Assembly: GCA_029974875.1 (NCBI GenBank)
Contig: JARKQP010000447.1
Coordinates: 1-31,088 of the forward strand
DNA length: 31,088 nucleotides
Source: Mobilitalea sp.
Lineage (GTDB): Bacteria > Bacillota_A > Clostridia > Lachnospirales > Lachnospiraceae
Direction of reading: 5' to 3'
The notes beneath the pieces were generated by a model. That model was given only the letters and a program-made list of their open reading frames with translations, was not told the origin of the DNA and searched no databases. This document shows, one piece after another, positions 1 to 6,986 of this stretch (position 1 is the stretch's first letter; every line of letters begins with the position of its first letter). A program made the position numbers and the translations under genes.

Positions 1-802
1 TATCCGTAAACCATTGATTCAAGCCCTTGAAGAAAATCAAGGAAATTAGTTAGATGACTCCATACCTGATATGATCCGCAACATGTTTAACGACAATAAC
101 GAAACAGAGATATTGGTAGTTTCTCCGCGCTCTGATATTAATCCTAATTAGAAATTCCATTTTATTAAGCAGCGTTATTACATCTTTTGCACCTCCTCCC
201 GCAAAGACTCCTTGAATATGTGGAACTATTATGTAAAAGACGGCAATTATTTGGGGTACAATTTAGGTTTATCTACAAATGACATTCTAAAAAGCTTCTC
301 TGTCCTGAAAGATGAAAACGTTGAATTATTATATGGTAAGGTTATGTATAAAGTGTCAGAACAGATACAGTACTTAAAAGATGGCATTACAGATATCGAC
401 CGCTCTTTGCAAGCCAAATTAAATGGTATTGACGACATAGCATGGAGGGACGAACTGTATGATAATGCAAAAGGGCAAATTCTAGATTTTCTGGAGAGTG
501 CACGATTATTTTTTAAAGATGAAGCCTTCAAAGACGAAGATGAGTTTCGATTTGTTATCAAGCTGCCCACGGAATACGTGAAAAATAACCCCTCCGTACT
601 CGATGTAGGTTATGATGTGAAAGGAGGAATTATTGTTCCGTACTGCATATTAAATATTGAGAAAGTGTCTTTTAAGTCAGTTACGCTTTCCCCTATGTTA
701 GATAAAGAACTTGCGAAGCAAGGACTTAATAGATTTCTGGCTGATTGTGGATATGAGGACAAGCTGGAGATAAACCAGTCCGATATTCCCATCCGTTATT
801 AA
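1..802 (+). pseudogene. DUF2971-family gene, interrupted and cut by the window edge
   Basis: One plus-strand frame runs from the window edge to the TAA at 800-802 but holds two in-frame TAG codons, at 47-49 and 149-151. The open part after the second stop reads FCTSSRKDSLNMWNYYVKDG, followed by a YLGYNLG stretch and later DEFRFVIKLP. This is the usual C-terminal layout of DUF2971 proteins (a serine/aspartate turn, then MW.YY, then a glycine-rich stretch). The only starts downstream of the stops, for example TTG at 212, fall inside the conserved core and have no ribosome-binding site, so I read this as a decayed gene and not a 196-residue protein. The family is common next to defence and mobile loci, but its function is unknown. 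Family assignment is by motif memory only. Confidence 0.6.
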
Positions 803-968
803 GGTTTTTATTTTGAGGGCTTGAATGTATTTATTTCTAAGCTCCTATGTACGGCTGCTCATTGTATAGTCCTGCGTTTTTATTTCGGATAATGAGAGCT
901 CATATTTTTATGGAAAAAGGATCAAAACATACCCATTAAACTGAGGAAAAAGCCGGCCTCGCTGTTGG

Positions 969-1274
969 TCACAGGAAAAATTCCATGACAAAAACCACCA
1001 TACAGGCGGCTAGGGAAACCTGAAACAGGCTTTTTTCTTTATAAGCCAGAATGGCGGCCGTTAAAAGCGCGGCGGCGCCGGACCATATGCTTTTGGTAGC
1101 CATAAGGATGGCGGGAAATGTCATTACCGACAATGTTACATATGGGACGTAGTAAAGGAAAGACCGGATAAACGGGATCTTTATTTCCCTCCGGATCAAG
1201 GTCAGGGGAAGGACACGGATAAAATAGGTGACCGCGGCCATGACCAGTATATAAAGATAGATTCGGTTATTCAT
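969..1274 (-). CDS. azlD: AzlD-family branched-chain amino-acid exporter, small subunit
   Basis: A 101-residue, very hydrophobic protein with about four membrane segments and the AzlD signature near the N-terminus (VTYFIRVLPL, residues 15-24), then YVPYVTLSVMTFPAIL. AzlD is the small partner of AzlC; together they export branched-chain amino acids or analogues such as 4-azaleucine across the cytoplasmic membrane. The start has a good site (GGAGGG about 5 nt upstream), and its ATG overlaps the end of azlC by 8 nt (ATGAATAA), so the two are translationally coupled. Length is normal for the family. The transported substrate is inferred from family only. Confidence 0.9.
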   Translation of the reverse strand: MNNRIYLYILVMAAVTYFIRVLPLTLIRREIKIPFIRSFLYYVPYVTLSVMTFPAILMATKSIWSGAAALLTAAILAYKEKSLFQVSLAACMVVFVMEFFL

Positions 1275-1989
1275 GGGAACCCTCCATAGTATCTGTTACC
1301 GGGAACAAAGCGGCGGCAGCTCCCGCAATAACAACCGTAAGAATGATCAGCCTAAGCCCAGAAGAAACGTTTTGCAGTGCCGGAATCAGGAAAAATAAAA
1401 GGCTTAAAGCCATGGAAACCGCTATCACTCCGGCCAGAATCTTATCTGTCTTTGCAGGCGGAATGATAATCGCCAGAAACATCCCATATAAGGCCACTCC
1501 CAAAGCGCTTAAGGCTCTTTCCGGCAGAAGGGGCCCAAAGAAAGCGCCGGCCGCGGTTCCCAGTGTCCAGCCCGGAACGGCCAGGAGAAACAGGCCGTAG
1601 CAGTACCATGGATTTAAGGAACCGGATCTGCATACGGAAACTCCAAAGATTTCATCCGTTATTCCGTAACCGATCAGCAGACGATGGTAAAATGGGGTGG
1701 ATTTATCAAGCTTTTGGGATAGGGAGCAGGACATGAGGCAATAGCGCAAATTGATGACCAGCTGGGCAACGGCCATTTCAGCAAAGGGAGCGCCTGCTGT
1801 GATGATGCCCAAGCCGGCAAATTGTCCCGCTGATGTCAGGTTGGTAAGGGATATTACAATGGACTGCCATGGTGACAGTCCGAATTTTAACGCCATGATC
1901 CCAAAGGTAAAGGATACGGCAAAATAACCGAGGCAGATGGGAATCCCATCCTTTATCCCGGATTTTAGATGTTCTCTGCTGGTATTCAT
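1267..1989 (-). CDS. azlC: AzlC-family branched-chain amino-acid exporter, large subunit
   Basis: A 240-residue polytopic membrane protein. Family marks include GIKDGIPICLGYFAVSFTFG near the N-terminus, then LTNLTSAGQFAGL, and LVINLRYCLMSCSLSQKL with GITDEIFGV in the middle. I chose the ATG at 1989 because a perfect GAGGAGG lies 6 nt upstream; an in-frame start 19 codons earlier has no such site and would place promoter DNA in the gene. AzlC is the main channel-forming subunit of the AzlCD exporter. It is first in the azlCD operon and is transcribed divergently from a LysR gene, which is the usual arrangement for regulation by that LysR protein. A short hairpin (AGGGCG-TAA-CGCCCT, 2005-2019) sits in the untranslated leader. 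Confidence 0.92.
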   Translation of the reverse strand: MNTSREHLKSGIKDGIPICLGYFAVSFTFGIMALKFGLSPWQSIVISLTNLTSAGQFAGLGIITAGAPFAEMAVAQLVINLRYCLMSCSLSQKLDKSTPFYHRLLIGYGITDEIFGVSVCRSGSLNPWYCYGLFLLAVPGWTLGTAAGAFFGPLLPERALSALGVALYGMFLAIIIPPAKTDKILAGVIAVSMALSLLFFLIPALQNVSSGLRLIILTVVIAGAAAALFPVTDTMEGSHE

Positions 1990-2036
1990 AATTTGCCTCC
2001 TCATAGGGCGTAACGCCCTTATCATGCTTATAAAAA

Positions 2037-2080
2037 AATATACCATGATCCTTTACATCAGTAAAACAAATGTTTATAAT
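2037..2080. promoter_or_regulatory. Overlapping divergent promoters with LysR-type operator dyad
   Basis: Plus strand (lysR): TTTACA at 2052-2057, 17-bp spacer, TATAAT at 2075-2080. Minus strand (azlCD): TTTACT (complement of 2060-2065), 17-bp spacer, TATATT (complement of 2037-2042). Both -35 boxes lie in one perfect dyad, TTTAC-ATCA-GTAAA (2052-2065), which contains the T-N11-A pattern of LysR operators. Binding there could control both promoters. The sequence facts are direct; the regulatory role is inferred. Confidence 0.7.
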
Positions 2081-2118
2081 GGAAACATTAGAAAAACTGA
2101 TGATAAGGAGCTGGGAAC

Positions 2119-2994
2119 ATGAACCGGTACCGGGCAGTTATAAAGATCATGGAAACAGGAGGATTTACCAGGGCTTCCGAAGAGCTGGGGTATACTCAGT
2201 CCGCCGTCAGCCAGATGGTACAGTCCTTAGAGGAAGAGCTTGGTACAGTTCTGTTTGTCCGTTCCAAAAAAGGAGTGGTACTGACTCCCGACGGAGCAGA
2301 GCTTTTACCCTACATAAAAAATATATACCATGCTTACAGGGAACTTACAGAAAAGCGGAAAGAGATGGAAGGGATTCAGAATGCAACCATCCGGATCGGT
2401 ACCTTTGCCAGTGTGTCCTGTCACTGGCTGCCGGGATTAATTAAGACATTTAAGGAGAAGTACCCAGCGGTCAGCTTTGAGCTCTACCAGGGGGATTATA
2501 CAGCCATTGAGCAGTTAGTTAAGGATGGAAGCGTGGACTTTGGCCTTATCAATCCCCAGGCAGTAGGGGATCCGGAGCTTAAGACCATTCCGTTAAAGAA
2601 GGATCCCATGCTGGCTGTCCTTCCTCCTTCCCATCCCCTGGCCGGGCATAAGAAGATCATGCTAAAGGAACTGGCATCAGAACCTTTTATTCTTCTGGAA
2701 GAGGGCAGCTTAAATGAACCCATGGAATGCTTCCGTGAGCATGGGATCAAGCCCAATATCCAGTATATTGTCCATGATGATTATACGATTATGGCCATGA
2801 TTGAAAAGGGGCTAGGTGTCGGGATTTTATCAGAGCTCATATTAAATCGTGTGGATTACAATAATTCAGTAAGAGAGACAGAACCGCCCCTGGCCAGAAC
2901 CATTGGCGTTGTTTTTAAGGATAAAAAGATTCTCCCTGTTGCCAGCAGGAAATTCCTGGAATACCTTACGGAAGAATATGGGGGGAAGGTATAG
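2119..2994 (+). CDS. LysR-family transcriptional regulator, probable regulator of azlCD
   Basis: A 291-residue protein of standard LysR length. Residues 1-60 form the winged helix-turn-helix (GGFTRASEELGYTQSAVSQM, then LEEELGTVLFVRSKKGVVLT). The rest is a periplasmic-binding-protein-like effector domain (IRIGTFASVSCHWLPGL near 92-108; DYTIMAMIEKGLGVGIL near 220-236). The start is fixed by AAGGAG 9 nt upstream. It is divergent from azlCD, with a dyad overlapping both -35 boxes, so autorepression and control of the exporter are likely. The effector is unknown; amino acids or analogues would be the natural guess. Confidence 0.93.
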   Translation: MNRYRAVIKIMETGGFTRASEELGYTQSAVSQMVQSLEEELGTVLFVRSKKGVVLTPDGAELLPYIKNIYHAYRELTEKRKEMEGIQNATIRIGTFASVSCHWLPGLIKTFKEKYPAVSFELYQGDYTAIEQLVKDGSVDFGLINPQAVGDPELKTIPLKKDPMLAVLPPSHPLAGHKKIMLKELASEPFILLEEGSLNEPMECFREHGIKPNIQYIVHDDYTIMAMIEKGLGVGILSELILNRVDYNNSVRETEPPLARTIGVVFKDKKILPVASRKFLEYLTEEYGGKV

Positions 2995-3145
2995 CTTCCG
3001 TTAAAGGGAAGTTATGTCTTTTTTAGCAGCATTCCAGAGGGATTGATGTACGAACACCTGTTAATAGACTTCCAGAGTTTTCAGAGACAGGTTGGATGGA
3101 CATACATATTATATTGAAATAATTTATAGAAAGGTGATTATTTAT

Positions 3146-3454
3146 ATGGAAAAAGTTTATCATTATACAATAACGGATCAAGAGATCTTTGAGAATATTT
3201 TTAAAGACGAACAGCTCCTTATGAATCATGTCATTGTTTTACCAGGAAAAGTGTTTCCAAAACACCCAACTGACGCAATTGTATACATACTGATTACTCA
3301 AGGAGAGTTAAGCGTAACAATTGAAAACAATGCGCCTAAAACGTATAAAGCAGGTCAGGTGGTCAATATTCCTAAGGGCGTTAGCTCTGAATTAGGCAAT
3401 AGAGGTGATGAAGCTTTAGAGTTATTTGTTATTAAACATGAGTATGATCTCTAA
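3146..3454 (+). CDS. Small single-domain cupin protein
   Basis: A 102-residue cupin-like beta-barrel protein: HVIVLPGKVFPKHPTDAIVY, then a G-E-L-S-V turn (ITQGELSVTIENN), then the second cupin strand set (YKAGQVVNIPKGVSSELGN). The first cupin motif keeps one H (KHPT) but lacks the full HxH-E metal set, so metal binding is uncertain. The ATG at 3146 is preferred over one 18 codons upstream because AAGGTG lies 9 nt before it. Cupins of this size act as small enzymes, sensors or stand-alone effector domains; the role here is unknown. It stands alone between lysR and an unrelated membrane protein. Confidence 0.75.
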   Translation: MEKVYHYTITDQEIFENIFKDEQLLMNHVIVLPGKVFPKHPTDAIVYILITQGELSVTIENNAPKTYKAGQVVNIPKGVSSELGNRGDEALELFVIKHEYDL

Positions 3455-3729
3455 AGATATTAAAGTTTGGGATCTACATCAGATTATAAAAAATTATATT
3501 ACAACAAATATAACTTTATTAATCCCTTTATTTACTGGGTTTTGAATATTCTACACGAAAAAAGTAAGATATAAATAATATAAATAATTAGAACGATCAT
3601 GAAAATAAGCCTTTTATGTCCCTTATTTTTTTCTAAATAGCCTTTACATATTTTATTTTTGTCTTTGGAAGTGGAATTGCTATGATACTTTATGATACAA
3701 TTATTGCTAAAGATTCATAGGAGGAAGTT

Positions 3730-4569
3730 ATGGGTAGTATTCAAAAATTTTATGAAAAAACATGGTTTATGTGGGTTATGTTAATCTTTTTTGCTCCAAT
3801 TGGAATTTTTCTTATGTACCAATATAAGAGATTTAATCCTACCGCTCGCTTAATTCTTTCTATTTTTTTTGGATTGGTATTTATAAGTGCAATAGTATTT
3901 AGTAACACCAATAATAATGTAGAAACAAATGGGAGTGCATATGAGCAAAGTGATTCAGAACAAGGGTCAACGAGTGTACTTGGCCAAAGTACCAGTGGTA
4001 ATATCTATGACCGTAACGGAGTTCTTTTAGCTACAAATGAGCTTTCTTATTCAGTTATCATGGAGGATACCGCGATTCCTGATGATGAATATAATGACAT
4101 CATCCATAAATTGATCAAAATAATAGAAGATAACGGAGACTCCCTTTATAACGAATTTTATATCAGGCAGAATGAATCGGGTGAATTAGAGTTTACCGTG
4201 GAAGGCTCAGCCCTGACTCGATTTAAGAAGAATGCCTTTGCCGATGTTCTTGAGGATGGTAACCTGACCGAAGAACAGCTAAATGCGACCGCGCAAGATG
4301 TTTATGAGTTCCTGCGGACCGGTACCGGCAATGGCCATACCCATATGTTTAATATATCTGATAAATATTCCGTAGAAGATACGCTGAAAATCATGAGTGT
4401 CCGATACGCGTTATTCTGCAATTTTCCAAAGTATCTTCAGATTACGCTTGCGTCTAAAATAAGCGATGCCACTGTGGCAGCTATTATGGAAAGCGATGCT
4501 GATCTGAAGGGCGTTGAGATTCAACAGCAGACCAGCCGTGTTTATGAGGACACAACACCTACTCCATAA
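3730..4569 (+). CDS. Membrane protein with PBP dimerisation domain but no transpeptidase domain
   Basis: A 279-residue protein in two parts. Residues 1-60 are two membrane segments (WFMWVMLIFFAPIGIFLMYQ and LILSIFFGLVFISAIVF) of a type seen in many small clostridial membrane proteins. After a Ser/Gln linker, residues 92-275 match the dimerisation domain of class B penicillin-binding proteins (SGNIYDRNGVLLATNELSYS near the start; KYLQITLASKISDATVAAIM and GVEIQQQTSRVYED near the end). The protein stops where the catalytic transpeptidase domain would begin, so SxxK, SxN and KTG motifs are absent. AGGAGG 5 nt upstream supports the start. It may be a regulatory or decoy partner of PBP2/MrdA, or a truncated relic; the intact frame and good ribosome site favour a real gene. 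Confidence 0.72.
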   Translation: MGSIQKFYEKTWFMWVMLIFFAPIGIFLMYQYKRFNPTARLILSIFFGLVFISAIVFSNTNNNVETNGSAYEQSDSEQGSTSVLGQSTSGNIYDRNGVLLATNELSYSVIMEDTAIPDDEYNDIIHKLIKIIEDNGDSLYNEFYIRQNESGELEFTVEGSALTRFKKNAFADVLEDGNLTEEQLNATAQDVYEFLRTGTGNGHTHMFNISDKYSVEDTLKIMSVRYALFCNFPKYLQITLASKISDATVAAIMESDADLKGVEIQQQTSRVYEDTTPTP

Positions 4570-4711
4570 ACAGCTCCAACACTGACTCGGATCCTACAGC
4601 GACTTCATTAGAGAAAAGGAAATGGTAGGAGTGCTCGATACTACTTATAGTAAAGTATTTACAACTGTTATTTTTATACTTAAAATAACACTGGCTGGTA
4701 AACATTGCAAT

Positions 4712-4803
4712 TACTATTCGTTAAACTCTAATTTCGCGAGAAGGCTTGCTTCCTAGGCTTATCGCGATAATTTAAGTTTAACGAATAGTATGTAAACAGT
4801 TGC
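4712..4803. repeat. Left attachment region: 16-bp core plus long inverted repeat (candidate folded attP)
   Basis: TACTATTCGTTAAACT at 4712-4727 is repeated as an exact inverted copy at 4775-4790. Between them AATT and TCGCGA pair with TCGCGA and AATT, giving a nearly continuous hairpin with a loop near 4740-4761. The outer side of the right arm (ATGTAAACAGTTGC, 4790-4803) matches the sequence just outside the core at the other prophage end (GCAACTGT, 11235-11242) in inverted form, so the stem becomes longer in the excised circle. Confidence 0.7.
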
Positions 4804-4891
4804 GTGGGGAGTAGAGTGGTGGGAAAGTGACCCCCGTTAGGTAAGCCGTATTTCTCTGCGCTCCATCACTTTTAACAGGCGAACCCACCAT

Positions 4892-5047
4892 TTATTCTTC
4901 AACCAGAAAATTCCTGATTGCTTGAATACTTATGTCCATTTCGCACCAGTCTTTATTTCCATGGATTTCTACCCGGTGCTGGAAGTAGAATTCTATCAGC
5001 TTAAGTAATGCCTTACGCTGATTCCATGTTAATTGAATGTATCTCAT
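4892..5047 (-). CDS. Small prophage protein of unknown function (51 aa)
   Basis: A 51-residue frame beginning MRYIQLTWNQRKALLKLIEF and ending RNFLVEE. It is hydrophilic, probably helical, with no membrane segment or signal peptide. An AGGA lies about 9 nt before the ATG. It follows the next small gene on the same strand with a gap of 11 nt, suggesting one transcript, and it is the last gene before the left attachment hairpin. I do not recognise the family. Position near the prophage end and small size fit an accessory regulator, but that is a guess. Confidence 0.5.
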   Translation of the reverse strand: MRYIQLTWNQRKALLKLIEFYFQHRVEIHGNKDWCEMDISIQAIRNFLVEE

Positions 5048-5058
5048 AGGATAATTTC

Positions 5059-5238
5059 CTATAATGTAGAATTGCGAAGTATATGCTTGCCTAGACCGTA
5101 TTCCGCAAGATATGAAGAATATTCGTTTATATCCCCGGCAAACCCGGCTCCAACTGCAATTTCATATGTTTCTTTAAGCTGTGCATATTGCTTTTCGTCA
5201 AGAATGACCTCGGCTTCAATTTTTATAACTCTAAGCAT
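5059..5238 (-). CDS. Small prophage protein of unknown function (59 aa)
   Basis: A 59-residue acidic protein (MLRVIKIEAEVILDEKQYAQ at the N-terminus, then an AGFAGDINEYSSYLAEYG stretch). The ATG at 5238 is chosen because GGAGGT lies 6 nt upstream; a longer frame starting 21 codons earlier would pass through this ribosome site. It has no membrane segment. It forms a two-gene unit with the 51-residue gene downstream. The family is not recognised. Confidence 0.6.
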   Translation of the reverse strand: MLRVIKIEAEVILDEKQYAQLKETYEIAVGAGFAGDINEYSSYLAEYGLGKHILRNSTL

Positions 5239-5371
5239 CCCATTACCTCCAAATTGTATATACAGGCGGTATTTCTTCCCTACATGATTAGCGTAATCCA
5301 ATATAGACTACCATTAAACTAGTTCCACCAACTAAAGATACATACCGCCGTGACTATTATTTCATAATAAT

Positions 5372-5380
5372 ATTATATCA
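5372..5380 (-). promoter_or_regulatory. Candidate extended -10 promoter for the two small minus-strand genes
   Basis: On the minus strand the sequence TG-A-TATAAT (complement of 5372-5380) is a perfect extended -10 element. No good -35 box is seen 17 bp upstream. Transcription would begin near 5365 and leave a leader of about 125 nt before the gene starting at 5238. Confidence 0.4.
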
Positions 5381-5799
5381 GATCAAAATGTGATTTGTGT
5401 GCCGATACAAACAAATGTTCACTATTTGACTTTTTAACGTCATTACGTTATACTTAGCTTGGCTAAATTAATGTTTTGGCTGATATGTCGGAGAACCCGA
5501 CCGCCAATTAGAACTGTATTCAGTTTTCATGGTGCAGGAGTGGGGGACGTATTTCCCCCATTCTGGTATCAGCTTCATCCGCTTACGGTACCACTCGCTA
5601 ACCTTGCAGGGTTTACCAATGCCACCCAGAAACAACCGCTTGGACTATAACAAACAACTGTGTTAGTTTTTTATAACGTAGTAAACTAACAAAACCCGAC
5701 ATTGGTTCACGGTTGATATTCCTATCATTTTATTTAAAGTCGGAAACCGTTTAACTGTCCCCTCTCAACCCGACTTATATGTGTCAGGGTGTCGAATAA

Positions 5800-5858
5800 G
5801 TGTTGACACCTTTAACTTGATTCAATTATACTACTATTACAACTAGGTGTCAACACCT
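5800..5858 (+). promoter_or_regulatory. Promoter with two operator dyads for the RHH gene
   Basis: TTGACA at 5803-5808, an 18-bp spacer and TATACT at 5827-5832. Two related dyads flank it: GTGT-TG-ACAC (5800-5809, covering the -35 box) and AGGTGT-CA-ACACCT (5845-5858), with centres 47 bp apart. The next gene encodes a ribbon-helix-helix protein, so autoregulation through these sites is likely. Confidence 0.65.
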
Positions 5859-5895
5859 TTTTGACACTTTTTAAAAATATTTAAGGAGGTATTCC

Positions 5896-6135
5896 ATGCC
5901 GTCCGATTTACCAAGGTTTACCATTAGAACGGAACAGAAGAACATAGACAAAATAGCCTTTATCGCCACACAAGAAAGCAGAACAACAACAAAGCAAATA
6001 GAGTATTTAATAAAACAGTATATAGCCGAATACGAAGCTACCCACGGCGAATTACTAGTGGGAGAGAACGGCTCCGTTACCGTTACTAAACCACAAGCCA
6101 TCACGGGTAAGTCGTCAGCTTCCAAGACTGGGTAA
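5896..6135 (+). CDS. Ribbon-helix-helix (Arc/CopG-like) DNA-binding protein
   Basis: A 79-residue protein. Residues 6-50 fit a ribbon-helix-helix fold: a short strand with alternating polar/apolar residues (PRFTIRTE), helix A (NIDKIAFIATQES), a turn, and helix B (TTKQIEYLIKQYIAEYE). The tail is Ser/Lys-rich and probably disordered. AAGGAGGT 5 nt upstream fixes the start. Such proteins act as dimers on short dyads, and two matching dyads lie in its own promoter. It probably controls its own two-gene operon and perhaps copy number or lysogeny of the phage. Confidence 0.75.
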   Translation: MPSDLPRFTIRTEQKNIDKIAFIATQESRTTTKQIEYLIKQYIAEYEATHGELLVGENGSVTVTKPQAITGKSSASKTG

Positions 6136-6166
6136 CCAAAAAAGAAAAGCAATAGGAGGATATGCC

Positions 6167-6430
6167 ATGACCGAAGAAACTAAAATGATTTTAGACAGGC
6201 TGGACAAAGCGGAAAACTCACTAAGGAATGAAATTACATCCGTACAACTAACCCTCGAAAACGTAACAAACAGGAATATCGAAATAATTGCCGAAGGACA
6301 CCGGGATTTATCAAGGAAACTTGATGATGCATTAAAGGTTGAAAACGAAAAGGAAATGCTGTTAATCCGTGTAAACTACCTTGAAAATGAAATGCGTAAG
6401 GTAAAGGAACGGCTTGCAGAAATAGCTTAA
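6167..6430 (+). CDS. Coiled-coil protein of unknown function in the RHH operon
   Basis: An 87-residue, highly charged protein that is almost entirely helical. Heptad-like spacing of L, I and V runs from residue 8 to the end. The middle segment (LENVTNRNIEIIAEGHRDLS) and the C-terminal LIRVNYLENEMRKVKERL resemble a small coiled-coil family that I recall from clostridial mobile elements. AGGAGG 7 nt upstream supports the start. It follows the RHH gene by 31 nt and is probably co-transcribed with it. No function is known to me; it might be an oligomerisation partner of the regulator. Confidence 0.65.
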   Translation: MTEETKMILDRLDKAENSLRNEITSVQLTLENVTNRNIEIIAEGHRDLSRKLDDALKVENEKEMLLIRVNYLENEMRKVKERLAEIA

Positions 6431-6513
6431 TTACATCAGCCTGGCCATTGGCGGGACGCCCGGAAACACATCGTGCTGCCCGTCAACGGCACGGCTGTTT
6501 TATCATACAACCA

Positions 6514-6594
6514 CTACACATCCAGGATATCAAACAAAGCAAACCACAAGATACCCCATACCATACAAAGTAAGACATAAAGGATAAACTCCAT
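6514..6594 (-). CDS. Candidate 26-aa single-TM peptide
   Basis: The frame starts at the ATG overlapping the stop of the upstream Cys-rich gene (TGATG) and encodes MEFILYVLLCMVWGILWFAL followed by FDILDV. It is one membrane span with almost no flanks. GGCGGTG lies about 6 nt upstream. Tiny one-TM proteins are typical of filamentous phages (pVII/pIX-like), but this one lies in the replication operon, so the role is open. The frame is so short that chance cannot be excluded. Confidence 0.35.
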   Translation of the reverse strand: MEFILYVLLCMVWGILWFALFDILDV

Positions 6595-6776
6595 CATTTC
6601 ACCGCCTTTGCTAATTTTGTCATAGGTTCTCTTGCATAACACCCGGAAGCCACACAGGCAACGCATTCGCCTTTATAAAGGCATCCGTAATTTATCTCAC
6701 AGTACTTTCCCTTCATACACATACACCTGCCTAATTCGTCAGCATAGGCGCATTTAAAGTTACACCCTTTTTCCAT
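6594..6776 (-). CDS. Small cysteine-rich protein (60 aa, 9 Cys)
   Basis: A 60-residue protein with nine cysteines spaced C-X3-C-X8-C-X-C-X5-C-X5-C-X5-C-X2-C-X4-C and no signal peptide or membrane segment, so it probably binds zinc or another metal in the cytoplasm. Its ATG follows the stop of the preceding gene directly (TAAATG), which implies translational coupling in the rep operon. I do not recognise the family. The regular spacing resembles small phage zinc-binding proteins only in a general way. Confidence 0.6.
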   Translation of the reverse strand: MEKGCNFKCAYADELGRCMCMKGKYCEINYGCLYKGECVACVASGCYAREPMTKLAKAVK

Positions 6777-6986
6777 TTATTCGCCCTCACCTTCCAATAA
6801 CCTCAAATGACTACAACAAATATCATCAGCCACCATAATGATTCCTATATGGACTTCTTGACTTATTACCCCATGCACTTCTAATGCCATAAGATATCCC
6901 GCAATATAATGACGTATTTCAGCATAACCATATTTCCTTAACATTTTAAAATTTTCTCTTAAATACTCTCTGTCAATATCATTCAT
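6777..6986 (-). CDS. Small prophage protein of unknown function downstream of rep (69 aa)
   Basis: A 69-residue protein starting MNDIDREYLRENFKMLRKYG, with a conserved-looking YAEIRHYIAGYLMALEVHG core and an acidic end. I prefer the ATG at 6986, which overlaps the rep stop by 8 nt (ATGAATGA) and has GAGGAAAA upstream; a longer frame starting at 7079 would run far into rep and has no ribosome site. It probably depends on translation of rep. The function is unknown; its place directly after rep suggests a role in replication control. Confidence 0.6.
   Translation of the reverse strand: MNDIDREYLRENFKMLRKYGYAEIRHYIAGYLMALEVHGVISQEVHIGIIMVADDICCSHLRLLEGEGE

Larger units (their letters stand above)
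5239..5895. other. Main prophage intergenic region with hairpins
   Basis: About 650 nt without a convincing gene. It holds several stem-loops: TGGGGG/CCCCCA at 5541-5546 and 5555-5560, and GTTAGTTT/AAACTAAC at 5662-5669 and 5683-5690, plus a candidate promoter for each direction. In filamentous phages such a region carries the packaging signal and the complementary-strand origin, so it is the best candidate here for those. A 63-codon frame at 5459-5650 lacks a ribosome site and was not called. Confidence 0.45.

Noticed and set aside
4712..4803. A miniature transposon (MITE) instead of an attachment site
   Set aside because: The third core copy lies at the far end of the phage block and the arms match the circle junction; no target duplication was seen. 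It is not fully excluded.
5459..5650. 63-codon plus-strand frame in the phage intergenic region
   Set aside because: No ribosome-binding site, low-complexity Pro/Arg content, and it overlaps several stem-loops.
5705..5712. A lone TGGTTCA iteron-like motif in the main intergenic region
   Set aside because: A single 7-bp match is expected by chance.
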